Below are positions 24,789-34,818 of a stretch of 64,000 nt of DNA, in pieces (position 1 is the first letter of the stretch; the number at the start of each line of letters is the position of its first letter). The DNA comes from Prosthecomicrobium pneumaticum (GTDB lineage Bacteria; Pseudomonadota; Alphaproteobacteria; Rhizobiales; Kaistiaceae): assembly GCF_014199915.1 (NCBI RefSeq), contig NZ_JACHOO010000001.1:62001-126000 (forward strand), read 5' to 3'. Under the pieces are notes generated by a model. That model was not told where the DNA came from, ran no database searches, and saw only the letters and a program-made list of their open reading frames with translations. A program made the translations under genes and the position numbers.

Positions 24789-26873
24789 ATGAGTGAGGCG
24801 AGCCTCAGCGCCGCGCCGGAGCGCGCATCCCGCCGCGATATCGGCTTCGCCGCCGGTATCGTCGCGATCCTCGCCGTCCTTTTCCTGCCGATCCCGCCCG
24901 CGCTCATCGATATCGGCCTCGCGCTCTCGATCGCCTTGTCGGTGCTGATCCTGATGGTGGCGCTGTGGATCCAGAAGCCGCTCGAATTCTCCGCCTTTCC
25001 AACCGTGCTGCTGATCGCGACGATGCTGCGCCTGGCGCTCGGCATCGGCACGACGCGGCTGATCCTCGCCCATGGCGGCGACGGCGTGCACGCCGCCGGT
25101 CACATCATCAGCGGCTTCTCCCAGCTGGTGATGAGCGGCGATTTCGTGATCGGCATCGTGGTCTTCGTCATCCTGATCACGGTCAACTTCCTCGTGATCA
25201 CCAAAGGTGCCACCCGTATCGCCGAGGTCGGCGCCCGCTTCACGCTCGATGCCATACCGGGCAAGCAGATGGCGATCGACGCCGACCTGAATGCCGGCCT
25301 GATCGACGACAAGGAGGCGCAGCGCCGCCGCCAGGAGCTCGAGGAGGAGAGTTCCTTCTTCGGCTCGATGGACGGCGCATCGAAATTCGTCCGCGGCGAG
25401 GCGGTGGCGAGCCTCATCATCATCGCCGTCAACATTTTCGGCGGCATCATCATCGGCGTGACCCGGCACGGCCTGCCGCTCGCCGAGGCGGCCGACATCT
25501 TCACCCGCCTGTCCGTCGGCGACGGCCTCGTCTCGCAGATACCGGCCCTCATCGTTTCGCTCGCGGCCGGCCTGCTCGTCTCGAAGGGTGGCACGCGCGG
25601 CTCCACCGACAAGGCGGTGCTCGGCCAGCTCGGCGCTTATCCCCGGGCCCTCTACGTCGCCTCCTTCCTCCTCTTCGCCCTCGCGCTCGTGCCCGGCCTG
25701 CCGCTGATCCCGTTCGCCGCGCTCGGGGGCGTAATGGCCTTTGTCGCCTATCGCATCCCGCAGCACGTCGCCCGCCAGAAGGAGGCGGAGGCGGCCCGGC
25801 TGCGCGAGCAGCAGCAGATCGCCGCGGCGGAGGCGAAGGACTCCGTCAAGGAGTCGCTCCGCACACCCGAGATCGAGGTCGCCGTCGGCAAGCAGCTCGC
25901 CACGGTGGCGCTGCGCAACCCCGCCGAGCTGGCGCACCGGATCGGCAAGATGCGGAGGAAGTTCGCCGAGCGCTACGGCTTCGTCGTGCCCGAGATCAAG
26001 GTGAGCGAAAGCCTGTCGGTGCCGGCGAAGGGCTACCAGATCAAGATGCACGGCACCACCGTCGCCGCCTTCGACGTCCGCATCGGCGAGATGCTCGTCG
26101 TGGTGGGCGAGGGGCCGCGGCCGGACGTGCCCGGCGACGATGTGCGCGAGCCGGCTTTCGGCATGAAGGCGCTCTGGGTCTCGGAGGCCTATGCGGCGGA
26201 AGTGAAGCGCGAGGGTTTCGCCCCGGTCGATTCGCTTTCGGTCATTCTCACCCATGTCAGCGAGGTCGTTTCGAACAATCTCGCCCAGCTCCTCTCCTAC
26301 AAGGACATGCGGGCGCTGCTCGACCGGCTCGACCCGGAATACAAGCGCCTGATCGAGGACATCTGCCCGTCGCAGATCTCCTATTCGGGGCTGCAGGCGG
26401 TGCTGAAACTCCTGCTTGCCGAACGGGTGTCGATCCGCAACCTGCATCTGATGCTGGAGGCGATCGCCGAGATCGTGCCGCATGCGCGCCGTTCGGAACA
26501 GGTGGTCGAGCACGTCCGCATGCGGATGGCGCAGCAGATCTGCGGCGATCTCTCGGACGGCGGCGTCGTCAATGTGCTGCGGCTCGGCGGCAAGTGGGAC
26601 CTCACCTTCCATGAAGGCTTGAAGCGCGACGCCAAGGGCGAGGTGATCGAGTTCGACATCGATCCGCGACTCGTCGAACAGTTCGGCGCCGATGCCTCGA
26701 CCGCAATCCGCGAGCGCATGAAGACTGTCGGCAGTTTCGTTCTGGTCACCGCGCCGGACGCCCGGCCCTATGTCCGTATGATCATCGAGCGGATGTTCCC
26801 CTCGCTGCCCGTGCTCTCCCATGTGGAGATCGCCCGCGGCGTCGAGATCCGCTCGCTCGGGGCGATTTCGTGA
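24789..26873 (+). CDS. flhA: Flagellar export gate protein FlhA
   Basis: Largest export-gate component, 694 residues. The membrane half has eight helices with the FHIPEP signature region ([20 protein letters not shown], then [18 protein letters not shown] and [20 protein letters not shown]). The cytoplasmic half begins near residue 345 and contains DIRVAVGK-like and [17 protein letters not shown]-type sequences (here [20 protein letters not shown]). Its stop overlaps the GTG start of fliR. Confidence 0.97.
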   Translation: MSEASLSAAPERASRRDIGFAAGIVAILAVLFLPIPPALIDIGLALSIALSVLILMVALWIQKPLEFSAFPTVLLIATMLRLALGIGTTRLILAHGGDGVHAAGHIISGFSQLVMSGDFVIGIVVFVILITVNFLVITKGATRIAEVGARFTLDAIPGKQMAIDADLNAGLIDDKEAQRRRQELEEESSFFGSMDGASKFVRGEAVASLIIIAVNIFGGIIIGVTRHGLPLAEAADIFTRLSVGDGLVSQIPALIVSLAAGLLVSKGGTRGSTDKAVLGQLGAYPRALYVASFLLFALALVPGLPLIPFAALGGVMAFVAYRIPQHVARQKEAEAARLREQQQIAAAEAKDSVKESLRTPEIEVAVGKQLATVALRNPAELAHRIGKMRRKFAERYGFVVPEIKVSESLSVPAKGYQIKMHGTTVAAFDVRIGEMLVVVGEGPRPDVPGDDVREPAFGMKALWVSEAYAAEVKREGFAPVDSLSVILTHVSEVVSNNLAQLLSYKDMRALLDRLDPEYKRLIEDICPSQISYSGLQAVLKLLLAERVSIRNLHLMLEAIAEIVPHARRSEQVVEHVRMRMAQQICGDLSDGGVVNVLRLGGKWDLTFHEGLKRDAKGEVIEFDIDPRLVEQFGADASTAIRERMKTVGSFVLVTAPDARPYVRMIIERMFPSLPVLSHVEIARGVEIRSLGAIS

Positions 26874-27622
26874 GCCCGGTCGAGGGGCTGATTCTGCCGG
26901 CCTTCCTCGTCTTCTGCCGGGTCGGCGCCTGTTTCATGCTCATGCCGGGCCTGTCGAGCGCCCGGATACCGTCACAGATCCGGCTCTTCCTGGCGCTCGG
27001 CGTCTCGCTCGCGCTGACACCGCTCGTCGCCCCGCAGATCGTCCCGGCGATCGCCGGCAAGCCGATCGCCGAGCTGCTGCTCGCGATCGGCGGCGAACTC
27101 GCCGCCGGCGGCATCATCGGCCTGCTCGCCCGCATCTTCATCCTGGCCCTGCAGGCGCTCGCCACCGCGGCGGCGCAATCGGTAGGTCTCGCGACGCCGG
27201 CCGGGATGGTGATCGAGGAGGAAGGCCAACTGCCCGAGATCACCACGCTGATCTCGCTCTCGGCCGTGACGCTGCTCTTCGCGACGGGTCAGCACATCGA
27301 GATGATTCGGGCCCTCGTTGAATCCTACGGTCGCATTCCGCCCGGCGCACCGCTCGAATCGGGCGCTGCGCTCGGGCTTGCGCTCGATCGGCTGGGCGAG
27401 ACCTTCCTTCTGGCTCTGCGGCTGGCGAGCCCGTTCCTCATCTATTCGGCCATCGTCAATTTCGCTGTCGGCCTCACCAACAAGCTGACGCCGACGATTC
27501 CCGTCTTCTTCATCGCCATGCCCTTCGTCACGTTCGGCGGGCTGCTTCTGCTCTACGCGACGATCGGCGACATGCTGTCGGCCTTCGTCGATGCGTTCTC
27601 GAGCTGGCTGGCGACCGGATGA
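26870..27622 (+). CDS. fliR: Flagellar export gate protein FliR
   Basis: Third FliPQR gate subunit, 250 residues, with about six membrane helices. It contains [20 protein letters not shown] near the start and [20 protein letters not shown] near the end. The GTG start overlaps flhA by 4 bases, and its stop overlaps the next gene. Confidence 0.95.
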   Translation: MSPVEGLILPAFLVFCRVGACFMLMPGLSSARIPSQIRLFLALGVSLALTPLVAPQIVPAIAGKPIAELLLAIGGELAAGGIIGLLARIFILALQALATAAAQSVGLATPAGMVIEEEGQLPEITTLISLSAVTLLFATGQHIEMIRALVESYGRIPPGAPLESGAALGLALDRLGETFLLALRLASPFLIYSAIVNFAVGLTNKLTPTIPVFFIAMPFVTFGGLLLLYATIGDMLSAFVDAFSSWLATG

Positions 27623-28026
27623 GTGCCGCCGACCGGCTCGGCAAGGCGCGGCGGGTCGAGGCGGTGCAGCGGCGGCTGCGTCAACGCGCCGATCACGTCC
27701 TGATCCAGCTGGAGCGCGACGAAGCCGCGGCCGCCGCGGAACGCGCGGCCGTGCTCGCCGTCCTCAACGACGAATGTCTCTCGCCCGTCGTCGTGGGCTT
27801 CGCGGCCCGCCGGCTGAAGACCATCGATGCCGAAATCGTCCGTCTCGCCGGCGCCGTTGCGGCCCAAAAGGCAAAGGCGCTCGAGGAGGCGATGCGCCTC
27901 GAGCGCGCCGAACGCTCCACCAGCCGCGTCGCCGCGGCGAGCCGGGCGGAAGCGGAGCGCCGCGCCCTCGACGAGACGCTCGAGGCCCTGATCGCCCGGT
28001 GTGACGCAAGCTTCCCACCAGCCTGA
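27619..28026 (+). CDS. FliJ-like coiled-coil protein
   Basis: A 135-residue, strongly charged, almost wholly helical protein (Arg/Ala/Glu-rich, two predicted long helices around a break near residues 52-58, CLSPVVVGFAARR). The size, coiled-coil hairpin form and place behind fliR in an export operon suggest FliJ, the central stalk of the FliI ATPase. Sequence identity is too low to be sure. The start ATG overlaps the fliR stop. Confidence 0.6.
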   Translation: MSAADRLGKARRVEAVQRRLRQRADHVLIQLERDEAAAAAERAAVLAVLNDECLSPVVVGFAARRLKTIDAEIVRLAGAVAAQKAKALEEAMRLERAERSTSRVAAASRAEAERRALDETLEALIARCDASFPPA

Positions 28027-28068
28027 CGGTTCAGGTTGCAGCGTCGACTACCACATGGTGCATGGGAC

Positions 28069-28596
28069 ATGAGCATCCAACCTCCGTCGGACCTGCTTCT
28101 CGACGTCGTCCGGGCCGCCGACCCCCGCAAGGCGCAGGCGATCGCGGCCCGGCTGCAGCAGGCCTCTTCGGCAAATCCCGCGGCCGATCCGCTCGCCTTC
28201 GATCGCGTGATGGCGGATTCAGCCGCCCTGCTCGACGGCGCCGGCGACGCCCCGGCCGCGGCAGGGGAGGCCGATGCGGGGTCCGCCGGTTTCGAGCCTG
28301 CGAGCCCGCTCGCCATGACCTCGTCGACCGCACTCCTCAACGCCACCGTGCTGTCGACGCGCGGGCCGTCGGCAACGCCCGACGCCTATCGCCGCTTCGA
28401 GGCGATGGTGCTCGGCCAGTTCGTCGAGCAGATGCTGCCCCGCTCCAGCGCCGTCATGTACGGCGAGGGCACGGCGGGCCAGGTCTGGCGCTCGATGCTC
28501 GCGGAGCGGATCGCCAATGAGATCGCCAAGGCGGGCGGGGTCGGCATCGCCGCCCGCGTCGCGGAACGCGAAGCGCTGGTCGGGGGTGCGTCGTGA
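28069..28596 (+). CDS. flgJ: FlgJ-like rod-binding protein (no muramidase domain)
   Basis: A 175-residue protein whose C-terminal half matches the rod-binding domain of FlgJ: FEAMVLGQFVEQMLPRSSAV, then YGEGTAGQVWRSMLAERIAN and EIAKAGGVGIA. The peptidoglycan hydrolase domain of enterobacterial FlgJ is absent, as in most alphaproteobacteria. The start MSIQPPSDLLLDVV is preferred over a TTG eleven codons upstream. Its stop overlaps the GTG of the next gene. Confidence 0.85.
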   Translation: MSIQPPSDLLLDVVRAADPRKAQAIAARLQQASSANPAADPLAFDRVMADSAALLDGAGDAPAAAGEADAGSAGFEPASPLAMTSSTALLNATVLSTRGPSATPDAYRRFEAMVLGQFVEQMLPRSSAVMYGEGTAGQVWRSMLAERIANEIAKAGGVGIAARVAEREALVGGAS

Positions 28597-28994
28597 GCTT
28601 TGCAGGAGACTGGACCGACGCGACGCACGTTCTGCCCGCCGGGTCGGCCGGCGGGCTCAAGGGCCTGCTCGACCGGCTCGAAGAGGTGATCGACGCCGAG
28701 AACGCGGCGTTGCGCAGCCGCGATGCCATCGATCTCGTCGAGACCAACCGGCGCAAGAGCCGCAGCCTGCTCGAACTGAGCCGCGCCGCGCGCAGCCTGC
28801 AGGCGAGCCCCGACCATGCGATCCGCAATCAGCTTCAGCGCGTCCGGGTGAAGCTGCAGCAGAACTACGACCTGCTCGGCCTCTATCTCGCCGCCGCTCA
28901 GGAGGTCACCGACATTCTCGGCGATGCGCTGCGCGACGCGGAGTCGGACGGCACCTACAGCGCGGCGCTCGGTTCGGGGCATGGCTCCCGATGA
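28593..28994 (+). CDS. FlgN-like flagellar chaperone
   Basis: A 133-residue helical protein with a GTG start overlapping the flgJ-like gene by 4 bases. LLDRLEEVIDAENAALRSRD followed by NRRKSRSLLELSRAARSL has the pattern of FlgN/FlaG-type export chaperones for the hook-junction proteins FlgK and FlgL. Context (after flgJ, in a flagellar operon) supports this, but the assignment is by pattern only. Confidence 0.65.
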   Translation: MSFAGDWTDATHVLPAGSAGGLKGLLDRLEEVIDAENAALRSRDAIDLVETNRRKSRSLLELSRAARSLQASPDHAIRNQLQRVRVKLQQNYDLLGLYLAAAQEVTDILGDALRDAESDGTYSAALGSGHGSR

Positions 28995-29509
28995 TCAAAC
29001 CGCTCGTCATCGGTCTGTGGGCCTGCCTCGTGACCCTGGCGGCGAGCTATGCCGGCGCCTATTGGGCCGCCGGTCTGCCGCCGAAGGCGAAGGAGGAGCC
29101 GTTTCTCGCGGGCCTCGAATATCGCAGGGTCGACCCGATCAACATTCCCATGATCCTCGACGGACAGATCCGCGGCTACGTCATCGCCAAGCTCGTTTTC
29201 ACCGCCGATGCCGCAACGCTTCGCAAACTGCCGATCGAGCCGCAAATCTTCGTCACCGACGCCGCCTTCTCCGAGATCTACACCAACGGGCGCGTCGAGT
29301 TCGGCAAGCTGTCTAAGTACAATCTTGCCGAGATCATGAGCAATATCAAGAACAACGTGAATGCGAAGCTCAACGCGCCGGTGATCCAGGAGGTCCTCGT
29401 CGACGGCCTGAACTACATCGACCGCACCGAGATCCGGGCTCTCGCGAACCGGATGACCCAGCCCGCGGAGCCGCGGGCGGTCCGGCAGATCGAGCCTTCG
29501 ACCCATTAG
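28991..29509 (+). CDS. Membrane-anchored FliL-like protein
   Basis: A 172-residue protein with an N-terminal membrane anchor (about residues 3-26) and a periplasmic domain. The layout of strand (GYVIAKLVFTADAATLRKLP), helix (LAEIMSNIKNNVNAKLNAPV) and final strand (IQEVLVDGLNYIDRTEIRAL) resembles the single-domain fold of FliL, though motif identity is low. It overlaps the flgN-like gene by ATGA and closes the rightward flagellar operon. A function near the stator is possible, not shown. Confidence 0.62.
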   Translation: MIKPLVIGLWACLVTLAASYAGAYWAAGLPPKAKEEPFLAGLEYRRVDPINIPMILDGQIRGYVIAKLVFTADAATLRKLPIEPQIFVTDAAFSEIYTNGRVEFGKLSKYNLAEIMSNIKNNVNAKLNAPVIQEVLVDGLNYIDRTEIRALANRMTQPAEPRAVRQIEPSTH

Positions 29510-29533
29510 GACGCCTTCCGGGGAACCTCCGCC

Positions 29534-31204
29534 ATGAAGATAACCACCAAGATCTACGCCATCGCCGCCGTCACGGGCTTCGCCACGCTGTGCGTCGGCG
29601 GGCTCGGGCTCTACACGCTCAGCGAACAGACCGATCTCGCCCGTCGGCTCGACCATCAGGCGCAGCGCGCCTTCATCGCCGAGCGGATGAACGGGCTCGT
29701 CAGCGCGGTGGTGATGGATGCGCGCGGCGTCTACATGTCGCCCGACATCGAGAAGGCGAAGCCCTTCGCCGAAGGCATGACGCGCTCGCTGCGGGTGATC
29801 GCCGAGGTGCTAGAGGAAGCGAAGGCGCTCGAGCCGGCCGGCAGTGCCGATCTCGACCAGCTCTCCGCCGATGTCGGACGATTCATCCAGTTCCGCTCGG
29901 AGACGGTGCGGCTCGCCACCGAGGTCAACCCGCAGGCGGCGAACGCCCAGGGCAACAACGAAGCCAACCGGACCAACCGTAAAGCCCTGCAGGCCTCGCT
30001 CAAGGACCATGTCGAGCGGATCCGCCAGCAGCTCGACCCGCTCCGCGACCAGGCGGCGGCGCGTGCCGACGCGGCCGAGATGCTGATCGCCCTGACGACC
30101 ATCGTCGGCGTCCTCGTCGGCGTAGGCATCGCGCTCTTCATTGGCGTCTTCGCGGTGAGCCGGCCGATCCGGCGCGTCATCGATACGGTGACGGCGGTCG
30201 CCGGGGGCAAGCTCGACGTCACCATCGAGACGAGCTCCGGCAAGGACGAGATCGGCGCGCTGTGGAGCGCGACCGGCCATCTCCTCTCGACGCTGCGCGA
30301 AGCGTCCGAGCTCCGCGCCGAGCAGGAGCGCAGCGCGGCGCGCGCCGCTTCGGAGCGCCGCGCGGCCATGCAGGACCTCGCCAACCGCTTCGACAGCGAG
30401 GTGTCCGGCGTCGTGCGGACCGTCGCCGCGGCGGTGTCGCAGCTCGAACATTCGGCGGCGAGCATGAGCTCGTCGGCCGACGAGACGAGCCGCCAGTCGC
30501 AGGCCGTGAGTGCCGCGGCCGACCAGGCGACGAGCAATGTGCAGATCGCCGCCTCGGCCGCCGAAGAACTCGCCGCCTCGGTGCGCGAGATCGGCCAACA
30601 GGTGTCGACTGCGGCGAAGATCGCCGGGGAGGCGACCGACCAGGCGTCGAGCACCGCCGAGGTGGTGCGTGGCCTCGCCACCAGCGCGCAGCGCATCGGC
30701 CAGGTCGTGAACCTCATCACCGACATCGCCTCGCAGACCAACCTCCTCGCCCTCAATGCCACGATCGAGGCGGCGCGGGCGGGCGAGGCGGGTCGGGGCT
30801 TCGCCGTCGTGGCGATGGAGGTCAAGACGCTGGCCGAGCAGACCTCGAAGGCGACCGACGAGATCTCGTCGCAGATCGCCGCCGTCCAGGGCGCGACCAA
30901 CGACGTCGTCCGGGCGATCGAGGGCATCAGCGGCACGATCAAGCGGATCGACGAGATCTCCTCTTCCATCGCCACGGCGATCGAAGAACAGGGTGCTGCG
31001 ACCGGCGAGATCGCCCAGAACGTCCATCAGGCCGCCCAGGGCACCCAGGACGTTTCGTCGAGCATCACCACCGTCAACGCCGCCGCGGCCGACACCGGCC
31101 GTGTCTCGGCCGAGATCGTGCGCTCGGCCGCCGATCTCTCCGCCCAGGCGATGCACTTGCGCCGCCAGGTGGATGCCTTCGTCGAGCGGGTTCGCGCCGC
31201 CTGA
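29534..31204 (+). CDS. Methyl-accepting chemotaxis protein
   Basis: Transmembrane chemoreceptor of 556 residues. The first membrane helix lies at about 8-28, the periplasmic sensor at 29-182 (helical, four-helix-bundle type), the second membrane helix at 183-207, HAMP at 208-260, and the long cytoplasmic signalling hairpin after that. The tip carries the invariant [20 protein letters not shown] and [19 protein letters not shown]. No C-terminal CheR-docking pentapeptide is present. It is the first gene of the chemotaxis group, and its ligand cannot be told. Confidence 0.95.
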   Translation: MKITTKIYAIAAVTGFATLCVGGLGLYTLSEQTDLARRLDHQAQRAFIAERMNGLVSAVVMDARGVYMSPDIEKAKPFAEGMTRSLRVIAEVLEEAKALEPAGSADLDQLSADVGRFIQFRSETVRLATEVNPQAANAQGNNEANRTNRKALQASLKDHVERIRQQLDPLRDQAAARADAAEMLIALTTIVGVLVGVGIALFIGVFAVSRPIRRVIDTVTAVAGGKLDVTIETSSGKDEIGALWSATGHLLSTLREASELRAEQERSAARAASERRAAMQDLANRFDSEVSGVVRTVAAAVSQLEHSAASMSSSADETSRQSQAVSAAADQATSNVQIAASAAEELAASVREIGQQVSTAAKIAGEATDQASSTAEVVRGLATSAQRIGQVVNLITDIASQTNLLALNATIEAARAGEAGRGFAVVAMEVKTLAEQTSKATDEISSQIAAVQGATNDVVRAIEGISGTIKRIDEISSSIATAIEEQGAATGEIAQNVHQAAQGTQDVSSSITTVNAAAADTGRVSAEIVRSAADLSAQAMHLRRQVDAFVERVRAA

Positions 31205-31276
31205 TGTCACGCCGCCCGACGCCGTCTTACGCCGGGTCTTTCACCCCTTCCTTTCCGCATTCTCAGAGTTGGCGCC

Positions 31277-33952
31277 ATGGATGACCTGCTGCGAGAGTTC
31301 CTGACCGAGACCAATGAGAGCCTCGACGTTGCCGATACCGAACTTGTGAAGTTCGAGACCGACCCCGGCAACCGCGAGATCCTGAACAACATCTTCCGGC
31401 TCGTGCACACCATCAAGGGCACATGTGGCTTCATCGGCCTCAGCCGGCTCGCCGGTCTCGCTCACGCGGCCGAGACGCTGATGGACGAGTTCCGCAACGG
31501 CCGGCCGATCACGTCGGGCTCTGTCGGGCTGATCCTCTCCACGATCGACCGGATCAAGACCCTGCTCGCCGAGATCGAGCAGCGCGACGGCACCGAGCCC
31601 GAGGGTTCGGACGCGGATCTGATCGCCGCGCTGGAGGCGGAGGTCGCCCGCGTTCCTGAGCCGGTTGCCGTTCCGGCCGCAGCGCCCGCTCCGGCGCCGG
31701 CGCCCGCGGCGACGTCGATCGGGGCCGTCATCGAACGGCTGGAGCGCGAGTTGCTGCCCGGTGAGGTGCCGCTCGCCGAACTCGACCGCGTCTTCCGCGA
31801 GACGGACGTCGAGGTTCGGGCGCCCAAGCCCGCCGCCTCGGCGGCGCGGCCGGTCGCCGCCGAAGCGCCCGCCGCGGCCGCCTCGCACGACTCGGTCTCG
31901 GCGCAGACGATCCGTGTCAATCTCGGCACGCTCGAGCAGCTGATGACCATGGTCTCGGAACTGGTGCTCACCCGCAACCAGCTGCTCGAAATCTCCCGCC
32001 GCAACGAGGACAGCGAATACAAGGTCTCGCTGCAGCGGCTCTCCAACGTCACCGGCGAGCTGCAGGACATCGTCATGCGGACCCGGATGCAGCCGATCGG
32101 CAATGCCTGGCAGAAGCTGCCGCGCATCGTCCGCGATCTGGCGCAGGATCTCGGCAAGCAGATCGAGCTGGAACAGCACGGCGCCGAGACCGAACTCGAC
32201 CGCCAGGTGCTCGACCAGATCAAGGATCCGCTCACCCATATGGTGCGCAATTCCGCCGATCACGGGCTCGAGACACCGGAAGCGCGGCGCGCCGCGGGCA
32301 AGCCGGAGCGGGGCACCATCCGTCTCTCGGCCTATCACGAAGGCGGCCACGTCATCCTCGAGATCGCCGATGATGGCCGCGGCCTCGATGTCGCCCGGAT
32401 CCGGGCGAAAGCGATCGAGAACGGGCTCTGCACCGAGGCCGAGGCGGGGCGGATGCCGGACGCTCAGCTCTACCGCTTCATCTTCCACGCCGGCTTCTCG
32501 ACCGCGAAGGCGGTGACGAGCGTATCGGGCCGCGGCGTCGGCATGGATGTGGTGCGCAACAACATCGAGGCGATCGGCGGCACGGTCGACGTGCGGTCGA
32601 AGCCCGGCAAGGGCACCACCTTCGTCATCAAGATCCCGCTCACCCTCGCCATCGTCCCGGCGCTGATCGTCCGCGCCGGCGAGGAACGCTTCGCCCTGCC
32701 GCAGACGGTGGTGCTCGAACTGGTGCGGGTCCGCGAGGGCTCGGAGCACTCGATCCGCCGCATCAACGGCACGCCGGTCCTGTCGCTGCGCGAGCAGCTG
32801 CTGCCGATCGTCGATCTCGGTGCGGCGCTCGGCGTCCGCCGCCGCGAGGCCGAACTCGTCGGCAACGGCCGCGAGGACGCGCTGATCGCTGTGATGAATG
32901 TCGGCGCGCAGCAGTTCGGCGTGGTGGTCGACGCGGTGTCCCATACCGAAGAGATCGTCGTGAAGCCCCTCGCTTCGATGTTGCGGCACGTCTCGATGGT
33001 CTCCGGCAGCACGATCCTCGGCGACGGCCGCGTCATCATGATCGTCGACCCGAACGGCCTCGCCCAGCTCGCGGCTGCCCGTGCCGAGAAGACCGCCGAC
33101 ATGGACACGGTCACTGCGGCCGAACACGGTGCGGAAAAGAACGCGCTCACTTCGCTCCTGCTCTTCCGGGCCGGCGCACAAGGCATCAAGGCCGTGCCTC
33201 TCTCGCTCGTCACCCGGCTCGAGGAGCTCGACGCCAGCAATCTCGAGGAGCTCGACGGCCGTCCCGTCGTCCAGTATCGCGGTACGCTCATCCCGGTGCT
33301 CTACGCCAATGCCGAGGTCGAGCGGCGCACCAGCGGCCGTCAGCCGCTCCTCATCTTCTCGGAGGGGACACAGACGATCGGCCTCGTCGTCGACGAGATC
33401 GTCGACATCGTGGAGACCGAGCTGCGCCTGCAGCTCTCGCCGGCGACGCCGGAACTCATCGGCGGCGCGATCATCAACGGCATCGCCACCGAAGTCTACG
33501 ATGTCGGCCACTTCATGGGCGCGGCCTTCGGCGGCGATCTCCAGGTGACGCCGCACTTCGAGGGGCGGGCGCACCGGCTTCTGCTCGTGGACGAGAACGC
33601 CTTCCTGCGGGCGCTCCTCGAGCCGCTGCTGCGCGGCCACGGCTACCGCGTCATCACCTGCCGCACGGCCCGCGAGGCGCTCGACCGGCTGTCCGCCGAT
33701 CGTGACTTCGCCGCCGTCGTCAGCGGGGTCGGTGCGGACGATGTCGACGGGTTCCACCTCGCCGAGGCGATCCGCAACGAGCTCGGCCTCGAGGATCTGC
33801 CGATCATCGGCGTCGCCTCGACCAGCCGTCCCGAACTCATCGAGCGCGGCCGCGAGGCCGGCTTCACCGATTATGTCGCGAAGTTCGACCGGCCGGGCCT
33901 GATGGCGGCGCTGCGCGAATTCGCCTCGAACGAGCACCTGGAGGCCGCATGA
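31277..33952 (+). CDS. cheA: Hybrid chemotaxis histidine kinase CheA
   Basis: Kinase that couples receptors to CheY and CheB. The 891-residue protein is longer than classical CheA. The HPt domain has the phospho-accepting His44 (RLVHTIKGTCGF). A long Ala/Pro linker follows, with no clear P2 domain. Dimerisation helices lie at about 205-270, the HATPase at 300-455 (N box HMVRNSADHG, G boxes DDGRGLD and GRGVGMDVV), and a first CheW domain at 456-600. A second CheW-like domain spans 622-755 and a receiver domain 766-885. In the receiver the acidic pair D772/E773 and K869 are kept, but the phospho-acceptor aspartate is replaced by Gly817. Its stop overlaps cheW. Confidence 0.95.
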   Translation: MDDLLREFLTETNESLDVADTELVKFETDPGNREILNNIFRLVHTIKGTCGFIGLSRLAGLAHAAETLMDEFRNGRPITSGSVGLILSTIDRIKTLLAEIEQRDGTEPEGSDADLIAALEAEVARVPEPVAVPAAAPAPAPAPAATSIGAVIERLERELLPGEVPLAELDRVFRETDVEVRAPKPAASAARPVAAEAPAAAASHDSVSAQTIRVNLGTLEQLMTMVSELVLTRNQLLEISRRNEDSEYKVSLQRLSNVTGELQDIVMRTRMQPIGNAWQKLPRIVRDLAQDLGKQIELEQHGAETELDRQVLDQIKDPLTHMVRNSADHGLETPEARRAAGKPERGTIRLSAYHEGGHVILEIADDGRGLDVARIRAKAIENGLCTEAEAGRMPDAQLYRFIFHAGFSTAKAVTSVSGRGVGMDVVRNNIEAIGGTVDVRSKPGKGTTFVIKIPLTLAIVPALIVRAGEERFALPQTVVLELVRVREGSEHSIRRINGTPVLSLREQLLPIVDLGAALGVRRREAELVGNGREDALIAVMNVGAQQFGVVVDAVSHTEEIVVKPLASMLRHVSMVSGSTILGDGRVIMIVDPNGLAQLAAARAEKTADMDTVTAAEHGAEKNALTSLLLFRAGAQGIKAVPLSLVTRLEELDASNLEELDGRPVVQYRGTLIPVLYANAEVERRTSGRQPLLIFSEGTQTIGLVVDEIVDIVETELRLQLSPATPELIGGAIINGIATEVYDVGHFMGAAFGGDLQVTPHFEGRAHRLLLVDENAFLRALLEPLLRGHGYRVITCRTAREALDRLSADRDFAAVVSGVGADDVDGFHLAEAIRNELGLEDLPIIGVASTSRPELIERGREAGFTDYVAKFDRPGLMAALREFASNEHLEAA

Positions 33953-34416
33953 CCACGCATTCCACGACCGTCGATCGCGGCGAGGCCCGCCAGTATGTGA
34001 CGGTGCGCATCGGGGGCCAGCTCTTCGGCCTGCCGATCGATACGGTGAACGAGGTTTTCTCGCCCGACCGCATCACCGCGGTGCCGCTGTCGGCGACGGA
34101 GATCGCCGGCGTCCTGAACCTGCGCGGCCGGATCGTGACCATGCTCGACATGCGGCGGTTGCTCGGCGTCGCCCCGGCGACCGGCCCCTCGATGGCGGTC
34201 GGTATCGAGAGCGCGGGCGAGGCCTTCGGCCTGATGATCGACGAGGTCGGCGACGTGCTTCTGCTCGAGGATGTCCGCAAGGATCCCAACCCCTCGAACA
34301 TCGATCCCCACTGGGCACCGCTCGTCGACGGCGTCTACCGCCTGCCGGGCGAACTGATGCTGGTGCTCGACGTCCAATCCATGCTCGCGCGCGTCACTCC
34401 CGCGCGAGCGGCCTGA
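33949..34416 (+). CDS. cheW: Chemotaxis coupling protein CheW
   Basis: Scaffold linking receptors to CheA, 155 residues. The pattern is canonical: VTVRIGGQLFGLPIDTVNEV near the start, then NLRGRIVTMLDMRRLLG and GLMIDEVGDVLLL. The ATG overlaps the cheA stop by 4 bases, so its dose is probably tied to CheA. Confidence 0.96.
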   Translation: MTTHSTTVDRGEARQYVTVRIGGQLFGLPIDTVNEVFSPDRITAVPLSATEIAGVLNLRGRIVTMLDMRRLLGVAPATGPSMAVGIESAGEAFGLMIDEVGDVLLLEDVRKDPNPSNIDPHWAPLVDGVYRLPGELMLVLDVQSMLARVTPARAA

Positions 34417-34437
34417 ACCCACGATCGGATGCACGCA

Positions 34438-34818
34438 ATGAAGACTGTGCTTGTCGTCGACGATTCGGGGGTGGTGCGAAAGGTCGCCCGCCGCATGCTG
34501 GAGGGCTGGCTGTTCCGGGTCGAGGAGGCGGAGAACGGCGAGAGCGCGCTCGCCCGCTGCGACCTCGCGATGCCCGACGGCATCCTCCTCGACTGGAACA
34601 TGCCGGTCATGACCGGTCCTGAATTCCTCGCCCAGCTGCGCCGGCGCGCCGATGGCGCGCGGCCGAAGGTGGTGTTCTGCACGACCCTCAACGACGTTCA
34701 TCACATCAGCCAGGCGCTCGCCGCCGGGGCGGACGAATACATCATGAAGCCCTTCGACGAGGACATCCTGCGGGAGAAGCTCGTCGAGGTGGGCCTGCTG
34801 GACGATATCGAGCAATGA
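34438..34818 (+). CDS. cheY: Chemotaxis response regulator CheY
   Basis: Single-domain receiver (126 residues) that, when phosphorylated, binds FliM. The acidic pair D8/D9, phospho-acceptor D52 (LLDWNMPVMTG), Thr82 and Lys104 (MKPF) are all present. The ATG at 34438 is preferred. An ATG three codons upstream (34429) is also possible. Its stop overlaps cheB. Confidence 0.95.
   Translation: MKTVLVVDDSGVVRKVARRMLEGWLFRVEEAENGESALARCDLAMPDGILLDWNMPVMTGPEFLAQLRRRADGARPKVVFCTTLNDVHHISQALAAGADEYIMKPFDEDILREKLVEVGLLDDIEQ

Noticed and set aside
24222-26822. Minus-strand frame of 866 codons
   Set aside because: Antisense to flgD-fliQ-flhA; His/Asp/Arg-rich composition expected from reading alphaproteobacterial codons backwards.
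31241-33937. Minus-strand frame of 898 codons
   Set aside because: Antisense shadow of cheA with no family motif.
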